Source: Nereocystis luetkeana
Lineage: Eukaryota; Sar; Phaeophyceae; Laminariales; Laminariaceae
Length of the DNA stretch: 64,000 nt
Assembly (NCBI GenBank): GCA_031213475.1
Contig: JARUPZ010000020.1
Span: forward strand, 8,669,562 to 8,733,561
Direction: 5' to 3'
The notes beneath the pieces were generated by a model that worked only from the letters and a program-made list of their open reading frames with translations, was not told the DNA's origin and did no database searches. How positions within the stretch are numbered: position 1 is the first letter of the stretch; the number at the start of each line of letters is the position of its first letter. Both the position numbers and the translations under genes were made by a program. This document shows positions 12,501-27,500 of this stretch, piece after piece.

Positions 12501-15500
12501 ACTCTCACCATGACGTCATCGTGCACGGACAAGTCGTGCCGGTGAAAGCTCTCGAAACCGACGATCTCGCCCAGGTTGGGCCGCCACGTAAATATGGAGA
12601 AGTTTTGCATCACCTCTGCGCAGCCATTCGCCTGCTCAGACGTCGGTTTTCAAGCCAAAGTCGGCGCTACTGCAGCTTCAAAAGGAGGTGAAGTATGTAT
12701 ATAATCATCAAAAATACAGTTTATTTTCGTCTGCCTTCTGACAATGTGTACGTGACGTGAGATTCAATCACAAATGCATGACGAACAAAACTACCACTAC
12801 GGACGCAAGTATAAGGATCGTTCTTGTATGAATGTCAATACATAATGTTCCTTGCATTTGCGCTCATAGCGGTATAGAGAAAGAAAAGGCCTAGAACAAC
12901 GACAACCAATAACTACTCGGGACCCTTAATGTAAGGGATGGTTGGTATTCATGTTTATACCGCATCGGACCGTACAGTTATGTCTGGAACAATGTTCCAC
13001 TCGATCAAACGACGTTTGGCTACTGCAGCAATGTATTGCTCGGCACTACCATAAACGGTCGTCAAGCTCCGAAAACAACGTCAGGCCGTGCATAGTGTAC
13101 CGCCGCAAGAAGAGCAACACGTCAGTGGGCCGGAATGGGATCGTTTCGCTCGGGTCAGAGAAGCGGCATGTGCTATCATTTGTTTTAGGCAGCTGGGTGA
13201 TCCCTCGCGTGCGCCTTTCAACGAGTAGAGCGGAGTTCTCGTTCGTGCGGGAGCGTTACTGTCTTCACCGTTCGATCCTATGAACTCCAAACTCCAAAAC
13301 AAGACTGCAATACCGTTCGCTGTTTGACCAATGTCGACGCCTCGTGGGAAACCGGCCGTGATGTCTGCTGGTATCTCCTCATTTGCACCCAGTTTTGATT
13401 GAAACAAACTTGATACAGCCGATCGCAAGTGCACGTACTGGACGCGGGCTCCCGCTGAGGTCAGGGATACAAGGAGATGGGGAGGTGCGGGTAACTGCTT
13501 TTTGTTGCGCGCCCCACGTAAATACATATATCTCTGCTTTGGAGTCCGCGTCAATAGCCTGCAACGACGACGTCGAATGACGAACGGATTCAAAACCGAG
13601 CCATGGTGCGAAACGGACCAAGGCACGCACCTGGCCATTCCCTACGTTCCAAATGTAAAACTCTCCTTTGGCGTCCCCTGTGATAGCTCTTGTCTGCCCG
13701 CCTTGCCGAGCGTCGGTGAAGTACACCATGGCAGCGCCGACTATCTGGTGGCTGTGCCCGACGAGACGACACCAGCTGCGCTTCGTTGCGACGCTTAGCA
13801 CCTTTTGTGCCCAGTCAAGTATATTTAGAGCACAATATTACGCGGGCTTCAGTTGGGTTCCGTTGGGGTGGGGTGCACGTCGTCGCAGCGCTCTGTACGT
13901 CATAGACTCCACACAGAACGTACAGAAAGGCCAGTTTCGCGTCGATCGGTACTCCGCCAGAGCGTGTGAATAAGAAGTATCAGACGTAGTGCTGTATATC
14001 GTATCGGAAGAGTCGATACGTCGAAACATTCATAGAAGTTCTGATATGTTGGTATTCCCCCCCCCAAGAAAAAGTTACTCGAGACAAGTATCGGTTGTGC
14101 TGGATATCGTATCGAAGATTTCGATACTCTCGAAATATCGAACTTCCGATGTGTCGTATCATCGAACGTTGTTTCCCGACGTCAACAGCGCTTCTTTGCG
14201 GCGCTCAGCACCTAAGAATAGTATATCCAGATCCTGTAGCCTGTCGTTATGAGGTGTTGTGCACGAGCTTTGTAGTACAGATTCAACCCAGGAAACATTC
14301 CTGGTATCCAAAAATACATCGGGTAGGTCATACGGCTCCCACCGGCAACATGATGAGCCAAGTCCCACAGATCATACAGATCATAATTATCATGGATCTA
14401 GCTGCCCTAGTAAGATCTAGATCATGAAGCAGGTGGTAAGTGACCACAGCAGTGGGAGAATCAAGCAGTTGTGTGTACAATACATCTCACGTGCGCCTCC
14501 ACTTCTAGCGTGACGCACAAGATGAGGTCTCCACGGCATTTGATGGACTTCACCGGACTCCGGCGTTTCATCTGCACGGAAGAGCGGACGGTGATAGCAT
14601 GGCTGAGCCGCGGAACGTTCACGCTACTACTGGAAACAAAACTCGATGGATTACCCACCGAACTATTATGCCTCACACGAAAAAGGCGTTTACCCACCCA
14701 CCCACCTCTGCCACGGCCTTGAAGTTATCGGCGTCCCACAGCTTTACTGTCTTGTCGAAAGCACAGGTGGCGAGCAGACCGTGCTGAGGGATGTATGTGA
14801 CTTCAGTCACGCGCTCGCGGTGACCGTGCATGACCGCAAGCCTTAGCTGTTTGTTGACGCACCAAGCGGTCACGACGTGGTCCACGCCAGCTGGAGGGAC
14901 AGGACGGGGAGGGACGGTAGACAAGGGCAACAGCATACAAAATGAAACACATCGGACAGATCAGATCAGATCCCCGTTTTGATGCGCTAGTTATTTCAAG
15001 GCGAACAGTCCCCCGGTTTAGATCATCTGTAAGATCCACAAATATCAGGTTTTGCCGGGAGGTATAACTTGAACTAGCTACCCTACATTCGCCGCGTCGG
15101 ATCTGTATGTACGACAACGGCTGTCTGCTGGATGAACAGGCCGGGCGACGACAGACGGGGCAAGCGCTACACACTGCTACGTACCAGATGTTTTGGAAGA
15201 GGCAGGATCCACGAATACCTTGATCTTTGGTGGCATGGGGGTCGAGTTTCGTTCTTAAAGAGGTAATTTCCCAATCATGTGACAACCGAGATCCCCCCCC
15301 TACCACCCCCGCCAAACATACCTGGTCGGATGAAAACCCGACATGTCAAGGGTCTATGGTCACACCTAATATCGACTACACTCCCCCCCCCCGAGCATAT
15401 GACTACGGCCATACATGATATCGAGTACCCCCTCCCCCCCCTCCAAACAAAAAGTTGACATCGAAGCCAATTCGGCCCACCCTGCCATTACTAATAGTTG

Positions 15501-18500
15501 GCGACAGAACTTGTATAATAAAATGGGAGCGGAGAAGAATTTCGCTCACCCTTCGCACGAGACATAAGAAAACATGTTTTACTACTGAAGCTAGTGTGGA
15601 ACACACCCCGCCCCACATGAGAATAACAACAATAATAATGACTTTAGCCTGTTATATTGGTCGACACGAAAGGTCTCTCGAGACCTCGCACCAAAGACGT
15701 TTTTGATAGCAACATAAAGTCGCACGCTCTGTTGAACAATCCTACGGGCCAGGTCTATCATCATTCACATTTTACTATTTGATAGTGGGATCCCATAGAA
15801 ATTGGATAATGTTCCTTGGATGAGTATGAATAGGTTAAGAGCCCCGTTAGCCCGTGTCGATACTGATACCGCCCCGCGAGAAGATGTGGAAATCCCAACG
15901 CATTGGCTGAAGAGCCTTGTTAGTCACAAAATAATGGGCGCTAACAAAAAGCCCCTACCGCACTGTAAAGGTATACCGTACTGTAGAGGCATGCCAGGAG
16001 TGTAGGGCAGCTCCTATTTTTTCATGAAGCTTCCGTCCTCGCTTGAGGAGCTCTATTGGTATTGTTCAACCCAACGAACGAGCCCATTTCCCGTATGAAA
16101 ACATGCGACCAACAGGGCGACCAACAGGTTTTTTTCTCAAAAACAAATCGCCATCCAAAGATTTGGGTACGTGCGAAGTGTTCCTTAGCTGAGTATTAAT
16201 AGGTTAAGAGCCCCGTCAGTCGCAAACTTATTGGGCGACAGGTACCTCCCGTACCGCACTGTAGAGGCATGGCTGAAACAAGCCTGTCAGGAGCAGAGGG
16301 GTGCACCTCGTGTTTTCCGTCCTAAGGTCAAGGAGCCGGTCCATTGGTATCCTACAACCCCACGAACAGCGCCATGGATCGTATAAATACTAGCAACGAG
16401 CAATTTGTAAAACACAACTATCTTCTCGAAGATATTCGGCAGTGTTCCTCAGTTGAGTATTTATAGGTTAAAAACCCCGTCAGTCACTAAACAGCAAAAC
16501 AGTGGGACCAAACGCACCCCCCCCCCTCACCCCTACCGTACTGTGGAGGCATGCCGCACTGTAGAGGCATGACTCGGGAACGTGAGGAGTGCGAGGGCCG
16601 GTGCACTCAAAAACCTGTCACCTGATACCAGGAAACCGTCTTCGTGATCGACCCAGCTGACCAGTATTTGTGCAGATCGGCTGTGCAAACTGAACCGCCA
16701 GACGGCATTCTCGTTGCCGTGGTTGTAGTGCCAGACAGAAATAGCGTAATCCGTCGACGATATCACGATGATCCCCTGGTACAACAGCACGACACATAAA
16801 GGGAAAGAACAAGAAAGAAACAAACGAACGAAGAATGGAAAGGGAGGGGAGGGGAGAACACTCGGAGTATGAAAAGGTGGGCGTACCACCAGACCTAAAC
16901 TGCGCTATCCGCCGGCGATGTCACGATACGTCCCTCGTACGATACCACATTGCAGAGCGGGAAATAACACAGAGAAACGATTGGACAGAGGAACTGCTTG
17001 GAGTATGAGGCAGGGCAGTGGTCGCACTGCCAGACTGAAATCGTGAAATCCGTCGACGATATCACGATGATTCCCTGGTACCACTCTGACCGTAACTATG
17101 ATCCTCGTTTTGAATCTTACTTCAACATTGAACGTAGATTACAATTCCGGTCAGAGTGATATATATGGCGGTGACGCGAGGAAACAATGCACCGGCAGCG
17201 CTCAGGATTTTCTGGCGAAAGGAGTGCGGTGCCGCACAATAGATTTGCGTGGCTGTGCACACCCGCGGGAAATTCTGCAGAATTAAGCCCACCTCCCAGG
17301 GTTGGGGTGATTGATTCTTGCAATGTTTATTTCGTAGGCTCTGCGACGAGGTGCCGCGTTGATTGCCATCGAATCAACGCGGGGGTAGCAGCCCTGGGTA
17401 ATAGTCTCCGGCTGATCGCAGCTGAGAGGTCTCATTGATCCCGAGCTATATACCAATCTAAGCGACGACGAAATGTTGCTGCGGAAAAATGGTGAAGGCA
17501 GTCTTACGCTAAAGGTACCTATCGCTTAATGATACCGAGATAGCCCTGGGTAACTCTCCTACTGCACAGTACAGTTATGCAGTGTGCCATAGAGTTCCCG
17601 GCAGTATAGCAGGACTTTCCTATTACAGGGGACCATAGTTAATAGGACCAAATATTGTTAGTAAAAATTGTTAAATATATAGGTTTTATGTATGCCACAG
17701 GTCCTATTAACTATTGTCCTCCGTAATAGTGCAGCGATCTGTTTCCCGCAAAACAGCAGTAGTAGTTGAGTGTTCGTGCCTAAACACCGATCGCGGCCGT
17801 AAGGAGTGCATCTTATCTACGCGCGGGGGTAAGTGGTCCCCTTGGCGCACACCCAGTAGACTGCAAGGGCGTTTCTGTGCAGCAGTCTCTGCTACCACCG
17901 CTGTTCCTCCATTCTCCACAGACAGGTCACGATTTACATCGTCATACCCTATACTCCGAGCTATATGTGTTATCGTCATGCGACGTTGTGCAAGAACCGT
18001 AGAACACTACCCTACATACCCCCACCTGGCAAACAGGTGGGCAGGGGCCCCGTGTCACACAGACCTTCCACCTGACGAATACGATCTACAAATAGATCGT
18101 GCAAATCCTTTAACGGGTAATGTATCAGAGATCTATCTGCCCCAGGGGATCTAAATCATGAAACGGTTGCCTGTCTGAGATCATAAAGTACACCAGGGAG
18201 ATATCTGCCCCAAAGGACCTAGATAATGAAATAGTGATCCGCGCGAGATCGTAGAATACAATAAATCAGGGATGCATGAGACCACGTAAGACCCGTAGTA
18301 CGCGCGATCGAAGCATCACACACAGCTTGCAGAAGTGAGTTTTTACGACGTTCTCGACCTCACAGCTTTTTTTCATTTTATCTTATGGGTATACATATCT
18401 TCCCCGAAGGATCTAGACTGCGAAAAGTGTGTCCGGCGGAGATCGTACAATAATTCAGGGAACTATTCATGTATGCTTCGAAGGATCTAGATCATGGAAC

Positions 18501-21500
18501 TGGTTAAATGTCCGATGTGCCTCCCACCTTCGTATCGATGCACTCGACGTCCAGTACCGTGAGGAACGACTCGTGCGGGTTGACCCCCCCCGTGGCCACC
18601 GCCTGCAGGGTGCTGGGGCAAAGCGTCATGTGATGGCGCCCCGTCGTCCCCTGCATTATGCTGCCGCGCACGCGACCGTCGCGAGCGACAACGAGTGGCA
18701 ATTAGCCGCAGTATTAGGGCGTGTCTTGTTGCCCTCGCTTGAGGGGACTCGTGATAGTTCGATGCTTAAAGCTGTCGTGAAACTGCTGTGCGCGATCGAT
18801 CGTGGAAAGAAGGGAAAACGTGAGAAAAATGGAGAGTTTTAAGGGGCGGGCGGCGCGGGCCTCCGGCTTCAGATAGGCCTCGGGCAGCTCCACAGACAGG
18901 TTCCACAAGAACGGGGGCCCCTACTGTTTCTGGGCCCCTCACGTGAGGAGCCCAATACTGATGCAGCGAATCACTCAAACTTGTTTTTTTTTTAAGATAT
19001 GTAGGCAGGCGTGTAACCCAACGAACGATCCCATAAGCTACTACTTGTAGGGCCAACGAAACATATTGTGCAGCACTCAAATGGGGTGTATTGCCGGGTA
19101 ATTACCGGGTGGCTCCTCAGTTTAGGGAGCATCCGTCCGTCAGAGTATAGCCCCGTAATGCAAACGAAAGTGCTCTCCTATCGTACCACGCGTCCACTCA
19201 GATCTAAAAACGCCCCCTTCAGGTTTAGGCGGCTTCGTGCACTATAGCACCTTCCGCATATATATTCGCTTACGTTGAAGCGTATTTAATTAAACCAACT
19301 TGATTGCCGTTTTCCTCTGCAAGGCAGACAGGCAAGCCCGGCGTGGATTACGTTTCTTGTACACCTAACCTGCGCGCGTTTGAGGGCAGGGACACACGCA
19401 GGGAGATGTAATAGGCGCGCTAAGAAAACTCGCAAGGGCTTGCCTGTCCTTCCCCTCCCGTAGAGCGCCCACTCGGCATTCTGAAAGCAAGCATCATCCC
19501 CTTCATCCGGGCGTTCTTAATTCAGAGTGTGCAAAAGCTGACACCCTTCGTCGAATATCACCAATCTCTTCCTATCGACTCTCCTTCCCCTGCGTGTACC
19601 ATCGTTTGAAGGCCCGTCAATGTTTTCACAGCAGCAGTACAGTACTACTCGTGAAAGCACACCTACGCCATGATGGCCTTGCTAATCTTTGTTTGGGCCA
19701 GCTATTGGATGACACACATAACTCCTCAGGTGTAGGAGCCTCAGAAGCATTTCGTATGCGTCCCTTAAATAGTGACGGTACATAGGTGCCGGTATGCGCC
19801 AGCCAGCAGTATCGGCACTCTGGCGGCGACCGAACCCGCTCCGCACGCTTCCGCACTGGTCAATCAATCCCGTATGTGCCAAGCGTTTCCACACGCGCAC
19901 TATATAGCGGGCAAGCGGCACTCCAGAGGGACCGATATTGCTGTACCTTACAAAGTTACCGCGTTCTTCCAGGCCAACGACGAGGTGCATGAGAGGGAGG
20001 CTGATAAGCTTGGTTGGCTTCCTGACGGCCAGCTCGAAGTGCGAGTCGAGCTCCCACCGCAAAGTTTCGTCCGCCCAGCAACGCACAGCCTGCCCCGAAA
20101 ACCGTTACGCGTCCGAGGTCGGTACATACGTCACAAGGATATGGTGGGTGCGTGGATGGGACAGATCCTTGTCCCAGTCCGCGTGGTCGTGGGCGACGCG
20201 TTTTTAATTTCTCGTGTTGACTGCCTGCTTATGTCGCGGGTGACCGGGGCCCCTCCCTCCTCGCAAAATGTGGGCAAGAAATAACCATTGTGGAGACATT
20301 GAACAATGTAGCACACTAGGTGCAGGGACTAGAGAGGTTGTCGACACCTTGTGGGAATTGCTACATTGTCCAAGGCCTCCGCAAGGACGTTCTTGCGCCC
20401 ACTTTGCGCAAGAGGGGGCCCCGGCCACCTGCGCTGCTTGTATGTGGTCCTGAAACCCTACGTGCGTTTGCATTTTGGGTGCTTTGGTCTCCGCCTGGCT
20501 AGTTATGTCCCCTTCGGCAGGTTCCTGTTTGCCTGCCTGCGTACCTCGTAAACTATTGGTATTGGTTTTATATCGTTTGACATCCGACAGTGGGCTGTGC
20601 ATGTTTCGCGCCAACATATCCTCTGTAGAACACATTATTACTCGTATCCCCTTTCGGAGCGATCATCTTCCTGCGCACAACTGAGTACAACCAACCTTAT
20701 CTCCACGTCTGGTTTACCGCCCTGCAGCGCATCTAAAGTCAGGGCGGCAACAAAACCAGGCGAACCTATTGTAAGTTGGAACAAGTACAGTACAGTATCT
20801 CGAGTCTGGAAAACTTGGTCCGTAGAAACTTGGTCCGTAGTCCTACCCCTATTAAGTGGCGGCTTACAGAGGCAGTACAAGCCCCCGGCTTCCACCCTCT
20901 ACACACGTCGTAGATTCACTCCATTTTTTTGCAGTAGAGCATCGTGTATGGCATTCAGCGATATGCGGCATACCCGTCGGCGCGACTCACTCATGAACAG
21001 CTACAGAAACAAGTAGACAACCCATGAAAATACTGGAACCAAAACCCGGGGATGCAAGAAATGGGTCCCCTGGCTAGGAGAAAACACGTTGGCCGTACGT
21101 CGAGAGGAAAACCTCATTGATCACATACTACGGTACATATAACACGAGTTGCAGCTACTGTACGACGGGAGGTTACGAGATCAATCACAGAAGGAAATCG
21201 CAGAAGGGAATCGCAGAAGGAAATCGCAGAAGAAAATCGCACGACAACGCCAGTAGTGGGCTATTGATAGCGCCTTCCGCTGCGCCCGGCTTAAAGTTCG
21301 TGAATGCTCACCCCCTGACACCAACTTCTGATCTGCTCCCGCCGATATGGTCGTCCCGTCTAGACATCTAAACGCATTTCTCAGCGTTGTTTTCGCTCCT
21401 TCCCGCATGGAAAATTGTTGGGGAGGGTGTGTGTTATGTTGCGCATGGGTGGCCATATCCGTCATGCATACGCAACCAAGCAACCGTTCGTGAGCATAAG

Positions 21501-24500
21501 CCCGCGCACCTCGGAGTGCGTGTTGATCATCGCTGCCTCCACCCAAAACGTGGTGAACTGCTCCCACGCTACGCTTTCCTTTGCCTGGCCGAATCCAGAG
21601 GCCGGACCACCGCCGCCGCTGTTTACGGCGAAAGAGGGTGTCGCCACAGGAGGCAGCCCAAAACCTTGGATTGGGCGGATGTTCTTCTGGAGGTGATATT
21701 TTATATCACCGTAAAATAATCGAACCAATGCAAGCCACGCGAATGACTACATACAAGGTTAATTATCAAACAGAGCACCCAAAGTGCGTTAATTATATCT
21801 ACAACAACAAACTACAGATTATTTCTCGGAGCGGCTCCCGATCTCTGTTATAATCTTCTCCTTGTATGCAACAAGCAATAACATCACTTGCTGCGAGATC
21901 AAGCGTTTCACCGAAACTCGTACTTGCAAAAGCTGTGTGCCATGCTTCGATCGAGCGTACCACGTACCAGGTACGGGCTTTCTGTAGCCCCATGAAGGAT
22001 GTCTTCCTATAGACCCCCTGTTGAGAGGAACGAAAAATGGTGTGGATATACCGTACGGTGTCACCAAGGACGATTCCGTTTGAAACTACAATGGTTGTTT
22101 TTCGCACGTGTACATTATTCGTATCTGGGTAAAGAGGACACTCACTCGGGGCACGACGTGTAGTCTGGTATGGGATCCATCAGCGTCCAAGTCTTGACGA
22201 GCGCTAGTGTCTACTGACTCGACGTTCATAACTCCAAACGTTATCCCAAAGTGCAGAAAGCCGGTGTTCAGATAGAAAACGTGGGGGGGGGGGGCGGGTG
22301 TACTCATATCATGCACGACCGTAGTCATGCAACCACAGGCCCTCGTATCCCTACCATGCCGGGACGGGGCACGTCGCCTTTTTAACCTCCAAGCAGACAC
22401 TGATTGATTGCTTGCATAATCGCGAAGAGCATCGAGGTGTTCGGCGAGTCGCATGAAGGGCGAGCCGCATCGGAGAACAGCGTCGAAAAACTTGATTTTT
22501 GTGCTGGTGGGGGTGTACTCGATAGGAGAGGTGTACCCGATCTCACGCACGGCCGTAGTCGTATGACCACAGACCCTCGCATCCCTACAATGCCGGGACG
22601 GAGCATGTCGGGTTTTCACCGACCAGATAGACATTGCTTGCAGCAAGCGCGAAGCGCCGTGAGGTGTCCGGCGACTCGCATGAAGAGTGAGCTATATCCT
22701 ACTAAGAACCACTTGTGAGGCGGACCTGCATGTGGATGACAGCTTCAATGAGTTGATTGAACTTCCGGTGTAGCCGTGGGGGGGGGGGGGGGGGGTTGTT
22801 TCGATTGTGCAAAGGACAACATTACCTTTTGATGCCCGATATCTGGTCGAATAGGTCAGAAAGGAGGCTGGTCAGCTCCACGCGCTGCCGCTCATCCCTA
22901 AGGTTGGCATGTGCGCGCAGCAGAACCTGGACAACAGCGGCAGGGGGGAGGGGGGGGAGGGTACTCGATAGGAGAGATGTGCTCGATCTCATGCATGGCC
23001 GTAGTCGTATGACCATAGACCCTGGCATCCCTACAATGCCGGGACGGAGCATGTCGGGTTTTCACCGACCAGTCAGACATTGCTTGCAGCAAGCACGAAG
23101 CACCGTGAGGTGTCCGGCGAGCCGCATGTAGGGTGAGCTGCCTCCTAGTAAGGCTTCGGGGGCGGATCTGCACGTGGATGACAGCTTCCATGAGTTAAGG
23201 TACTCTCCGGTGTGATCACTTCCAGAGACAGCAATGGGGGTACTATGCAGCTGCTGCGTGAGTGAGGCTTGTGAGCTTTGTACGTTGAAGGAAACAAGGT
23301 ATATACTGTACCTGGTGTATTACGATAGCATGCATGTGTTTGTCTTCTCCCTAAAACAGACCAAATACTGCAGCTGTCTCTGACCTCACCCGCAACATGT
23401 TGTCTAAGAAGAGGTCTTTGGTGACACCGAGCGCCCCCGCTCCAGCCCACGCACGCCTCAGCGCGTCCAGGTCGTCGGGCGGGAGCAAGCTGACGATGTC
23501 GTACACCCGTCTGTGGCGGTGGGTGCAAGAAAAAAAACGCTGTACAGTTACTACGCGACAGCACTACTACTGTAGTAAACCCCTTCAGTACTACGCTCCC
23601 GTTTCGGCGACTAATTTCTTGAAATTGTGATAAGATGTGTGCATGTATGTATGTATGGCGCGATTTTATGCATGTCGACGAGGGGAGAAATGACTGAGGT
23701 CTTCCCGCGATAAGAATGCAACCTTAAAAGGCAAGACCCGTAGTGGGGAGGGGGGAGGAGGGAGAAGAGCCTGATTTGTGACCCCAGATCTGAGTTACGA
23801 GTGGGAAGGAAGAGAAAAAGGAAGGGCGAAGAAAACAAATGGAATAGAAAAAAAAGGAAAAATGTTAAAGGGTCAGATAAGAAATTGGGATATGAGACAA
23901 TTAGGCTCGGCTTTTGAGCACTGAGTTGTACTAAGAGCTCGTTGTATTACCACTGAAGTTAGTTAAGGGCACACCCTGCGTTACATAATAATCCGAACAA
24001 AGAATGAGAACTTGAGCCTGGCCCAAAAACGAGTTTTCTGCAAGCGGTTTCGAGTGCCGCGTATACGGGTTGTGCAAAACAGCTACTTTGGTGTTTGTGT
24101 TCCGCTCGGAAAGGAAAACATATACATTGTCCCCTGAGCTCAAACAATCAATTTATTCATTCGCACTAAATTTAGTAAAAGCCCAAGCCATTAATGAATG
24201 TATTTTACACACACCGAGGATCACGAGAAACGTTTCTCCGTCGGTCCTAAACTGTTTTGTAGGCAGTGTTGCTGTCGAACAGAGGTCGGTTTCATCCGCT
24301 GTTTGCTTTCAGGTGGAGTTGCTCTGACCGATGTATGAGGCATAAGGATATGAGCGCAGCACGTCCCAGCCCCTGAACCTGTCAACGCACAACGTAATGG
24401 CCGTAAGCACAATCACCTAATATGTTGACATCATGTAATAGTCCAAATGTTTGCTATGTTACTGGCCAGAGTGGCATACACTGCCGGCCCTCAAACAAGA

Positions 24501-27500
24501 AAGAGCTTCACAAGAACCTTAGCCGTATATTAGTAGTGTAGAGCACACCCTTGCCCACGTCGAACGACCACGACGTATCTCTAGATCATCTATTAGATCC
24601 CAGTGTCCCGTCATGAGATGCCGTGCAGGGTCTGTATATTATATCCGTGGTGCAGATTCCACGCCTGAAACCTGTCTTCAGATCATGCAGAGTGTAACTG
24701 CGGCTTCCCCTCGCGAGGGTAGCTCGAGATCGAAAATGCAGACTGTACCTCGGCCTCCAGTCGTAGGGGTGACATGAGCCAGATCATTCAGACTGTACTA
24801 CTACGGCCACGAGCTAGCTCATACAGGTTGTACCAAGGCCTTCACTCGTGGGGGTAGCATGATATATGGATGTCACAGATCAGGGGCACAATCTGCCCTA
24901 AAAGATCTAGATGATCGAGTGGGAGTCGAACACCTATCCGTCCGATGTATGCCGCTTTTCTAGAAAAACGAAGCCTGGCTTGGGCCTGTGTCCCCGTTTC
25001 TGGTTTCCTACCTCTCTGGACGTAAATAGAAGGAGCGTATATACATTAATATGAAGACAAAGCGTTCCTTGTATTGACTGACACTCATAGTAGTGGTATC
25101 AAAAGGGCCGGTTGTGTACTAACTTCGTCATCAGGTGACCTTCCTTGTGGTACGCAGGTTCTAGTCACTCGAGGGGTGTATAGTATGTACATAGACCTAA
25201 TTTCATTGGTCCAGCTTCTTCCACAACATGGTTGGACTATACGTCTACACATTATGGGCGGGCCGGCAAGGAACACGTCGTAGTCTGAGCAAGCCTTGTG
25301 GCGCCATTCTGGGATAAATTCTTGAGCCTAGAGCAGGCTGTGCTTGAGACCGCTCTGGGCGTGAATACAAGGATTTTTCAACTTCAAAATGAGTACCAAG
25401 CTCTCCCTATACTTCCGTCCATAGTCGCATATAACAGTTACAGTAGTGTATATACGTAGCGGTCGTCTCTGAGCACGATTTCTAAATCCCAATTTTCTTG
25501 CGTACGTACACATACATGGCGTCCCCCCTCCCGAAACAAAAGGGAGCCTGTTTGTGTTTTTTAAGTTTTGATGTGTTCTTCGTCGTGGGCCTATGCTGCA
25601 GTATTTGACCTTCTTAAACACTAACCGTAACCAACCCTGACAAAACCTAACCTCGACCGTAACCTTTTGAACAACCTCGGAAGGAAAATGTAAGTGATGA
25701 GGAGGCGTAACCGCTGTGACCCGGAGTCATGCTATCATGGGGAGCAGAACAAACTTTCTGAGGACCCTGTCTCGGCCTTAAGGAGCTCCATACCCCACCC
25801 CGAGAATTTGATTTATATGAAAAACTAGCGGTTGCTACCTGATGCACAAACTCCAAGCCTACATGAAGTGGGTCGTGAAACAGATTGTAAAACACTTTGG
25901 GCATTCGAATATTGTTGGAGTAAGGGGCGAGGTCAGTCTCAGCGACATAAATCGGCCGAAAGGTGCTACCTCTATTGCAGTACCCGTCACTGGCGTTACG
26001 GGGGGGGGTCATGACGTCATTGAGTTCGTCACCTCGTTTAGAGCGCTTGGGCGAGTAGTTCCGTTCCAACCACCCTCAAGTTTGGGCTTGAAAGAATATG
26101 TTGGCGCAGCAGCGTAACCTCATGGCGGTGCACATATATTATATATATGTCGCAGAAAAACATGAAGCATAGACTCCAACTGTTGAGACTGCGAAAAGTT
26201 GACGCAGTAGTCGCACGGCCGACTGGCTCTGAGCAGCTGAACTACGCGGACCTCAAAAGTGACCCCCGTTGTACCCCGTAGCTTTGGCCTAGTGTGGACT
26301 CTCAACCATGTTGTCGAAGCTGGCCCAAGCCGTAAACACTACGCATATAATACTACTGTGAGGAAGAAATGGGGAGTTCGTTCAGGCAGTCAATCAACCA
26401 TTTTGTCCCGAGCGCGCTCGGGAAATTTCTGTTGGTGAGGAGTCGGTGTGGTCTACCAACCACTCAGTCTCCCGAGAGCGCCTGGGAAAATTCTCGGAAA
26501 AACGAAATATGCCATGAGGAGTTAGTGGTGTGATCTATCAACCATTTGGTCCCCCGAGGGCGACTGAGAAATTTCTCGGAAGAATGAAGACGAGGCGAGG
26601 AGTTAGTAGTGTGGATAATCAGTCATTTTGTCGGACCCGGGCAAAGTCGAAAAACTGTAAGGTACTACTGACTGCTATTACGGTAGGCGCAGGGGGTGGG
26701 GGGAGGGGGGCACTCGATAGGAGAGATGTACTCGATATCATGCATGGCCGTAGTCGTATTGCCATAGACCCTCGCATCCCTACAATGCCGGGACGGAGCA
26801 TGCCGGGGGGGGGGGGGCGTACTCGTTTGCTGCTTGCATTTTAGTCATTCGACCATTGACCACGCATCCCTTTCGAGACGGAGAACCGTTCCTACTGCTA
26901 ATAAAGACACCTCCAACAGTTGGGGCGCTGAATACGTGTCTTGCTAAATCATACGCCCTTCCTGATTCGTCGCCTGTGGCCACCATCTATCTCCTAGGAC
27001 AGCGGTCATTTTCTCGCTGCTATCAAGTGTGCCCAACTCCTCCATGTCACATTCGTCTACTCCCCTCACCTCGTCTTCTAACACATCCCGTTCCTCCTTG
27101 TGCATTTAGTATTCTCCTACTACTGCTGTATGTGAGTCCTACTCTCTATTGCTCTACCACACGGGCACATCTGTGCATCTACTTCCTCCTCTTCCCAGCT
27201 ACTACTGGTATACCTACTTCTTCGTCCTGGCAGGTCCAGGTTACATACACGAAATCGCAAGTTCAGCGTTTCCGCAAAGTCCATCGGGCCATGCAAAAAC
27301 GTTCTAATTATCCCTTTGCTTACCCCCTATTTATCTAAGTGTTTCTCCGATTTGATCTGATTTCTAAGCGCTAGTCTTTCCTCTCTTTCTGCCCTTGCTT
27401 TTACTTCGGCCATGGGGGGGAAGGGGGGTATGATGCCAGTACTTTCACTACCATCATGTAGGCCACTCGAGCGAGTAGCTCTGCTCGAAATCGGGCCTTC

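Noticed and set aside
20638..20775. Minus-strand segment reading GSPGFVAALTLDALQGG as a WD-gene exon
   Set aside because: It looks protein-like, but its acceptor gives the wrong phase and the exons on either side (21510 and 20089) already join in phase without it.
21799..22107. Minus-strand frame of 102 codons
   Set aside because: Part of it (GATCGAGCGTACCACGTACC) recurs near 61560, so it is probably a repeat; phases of the flanking exons do not need it.
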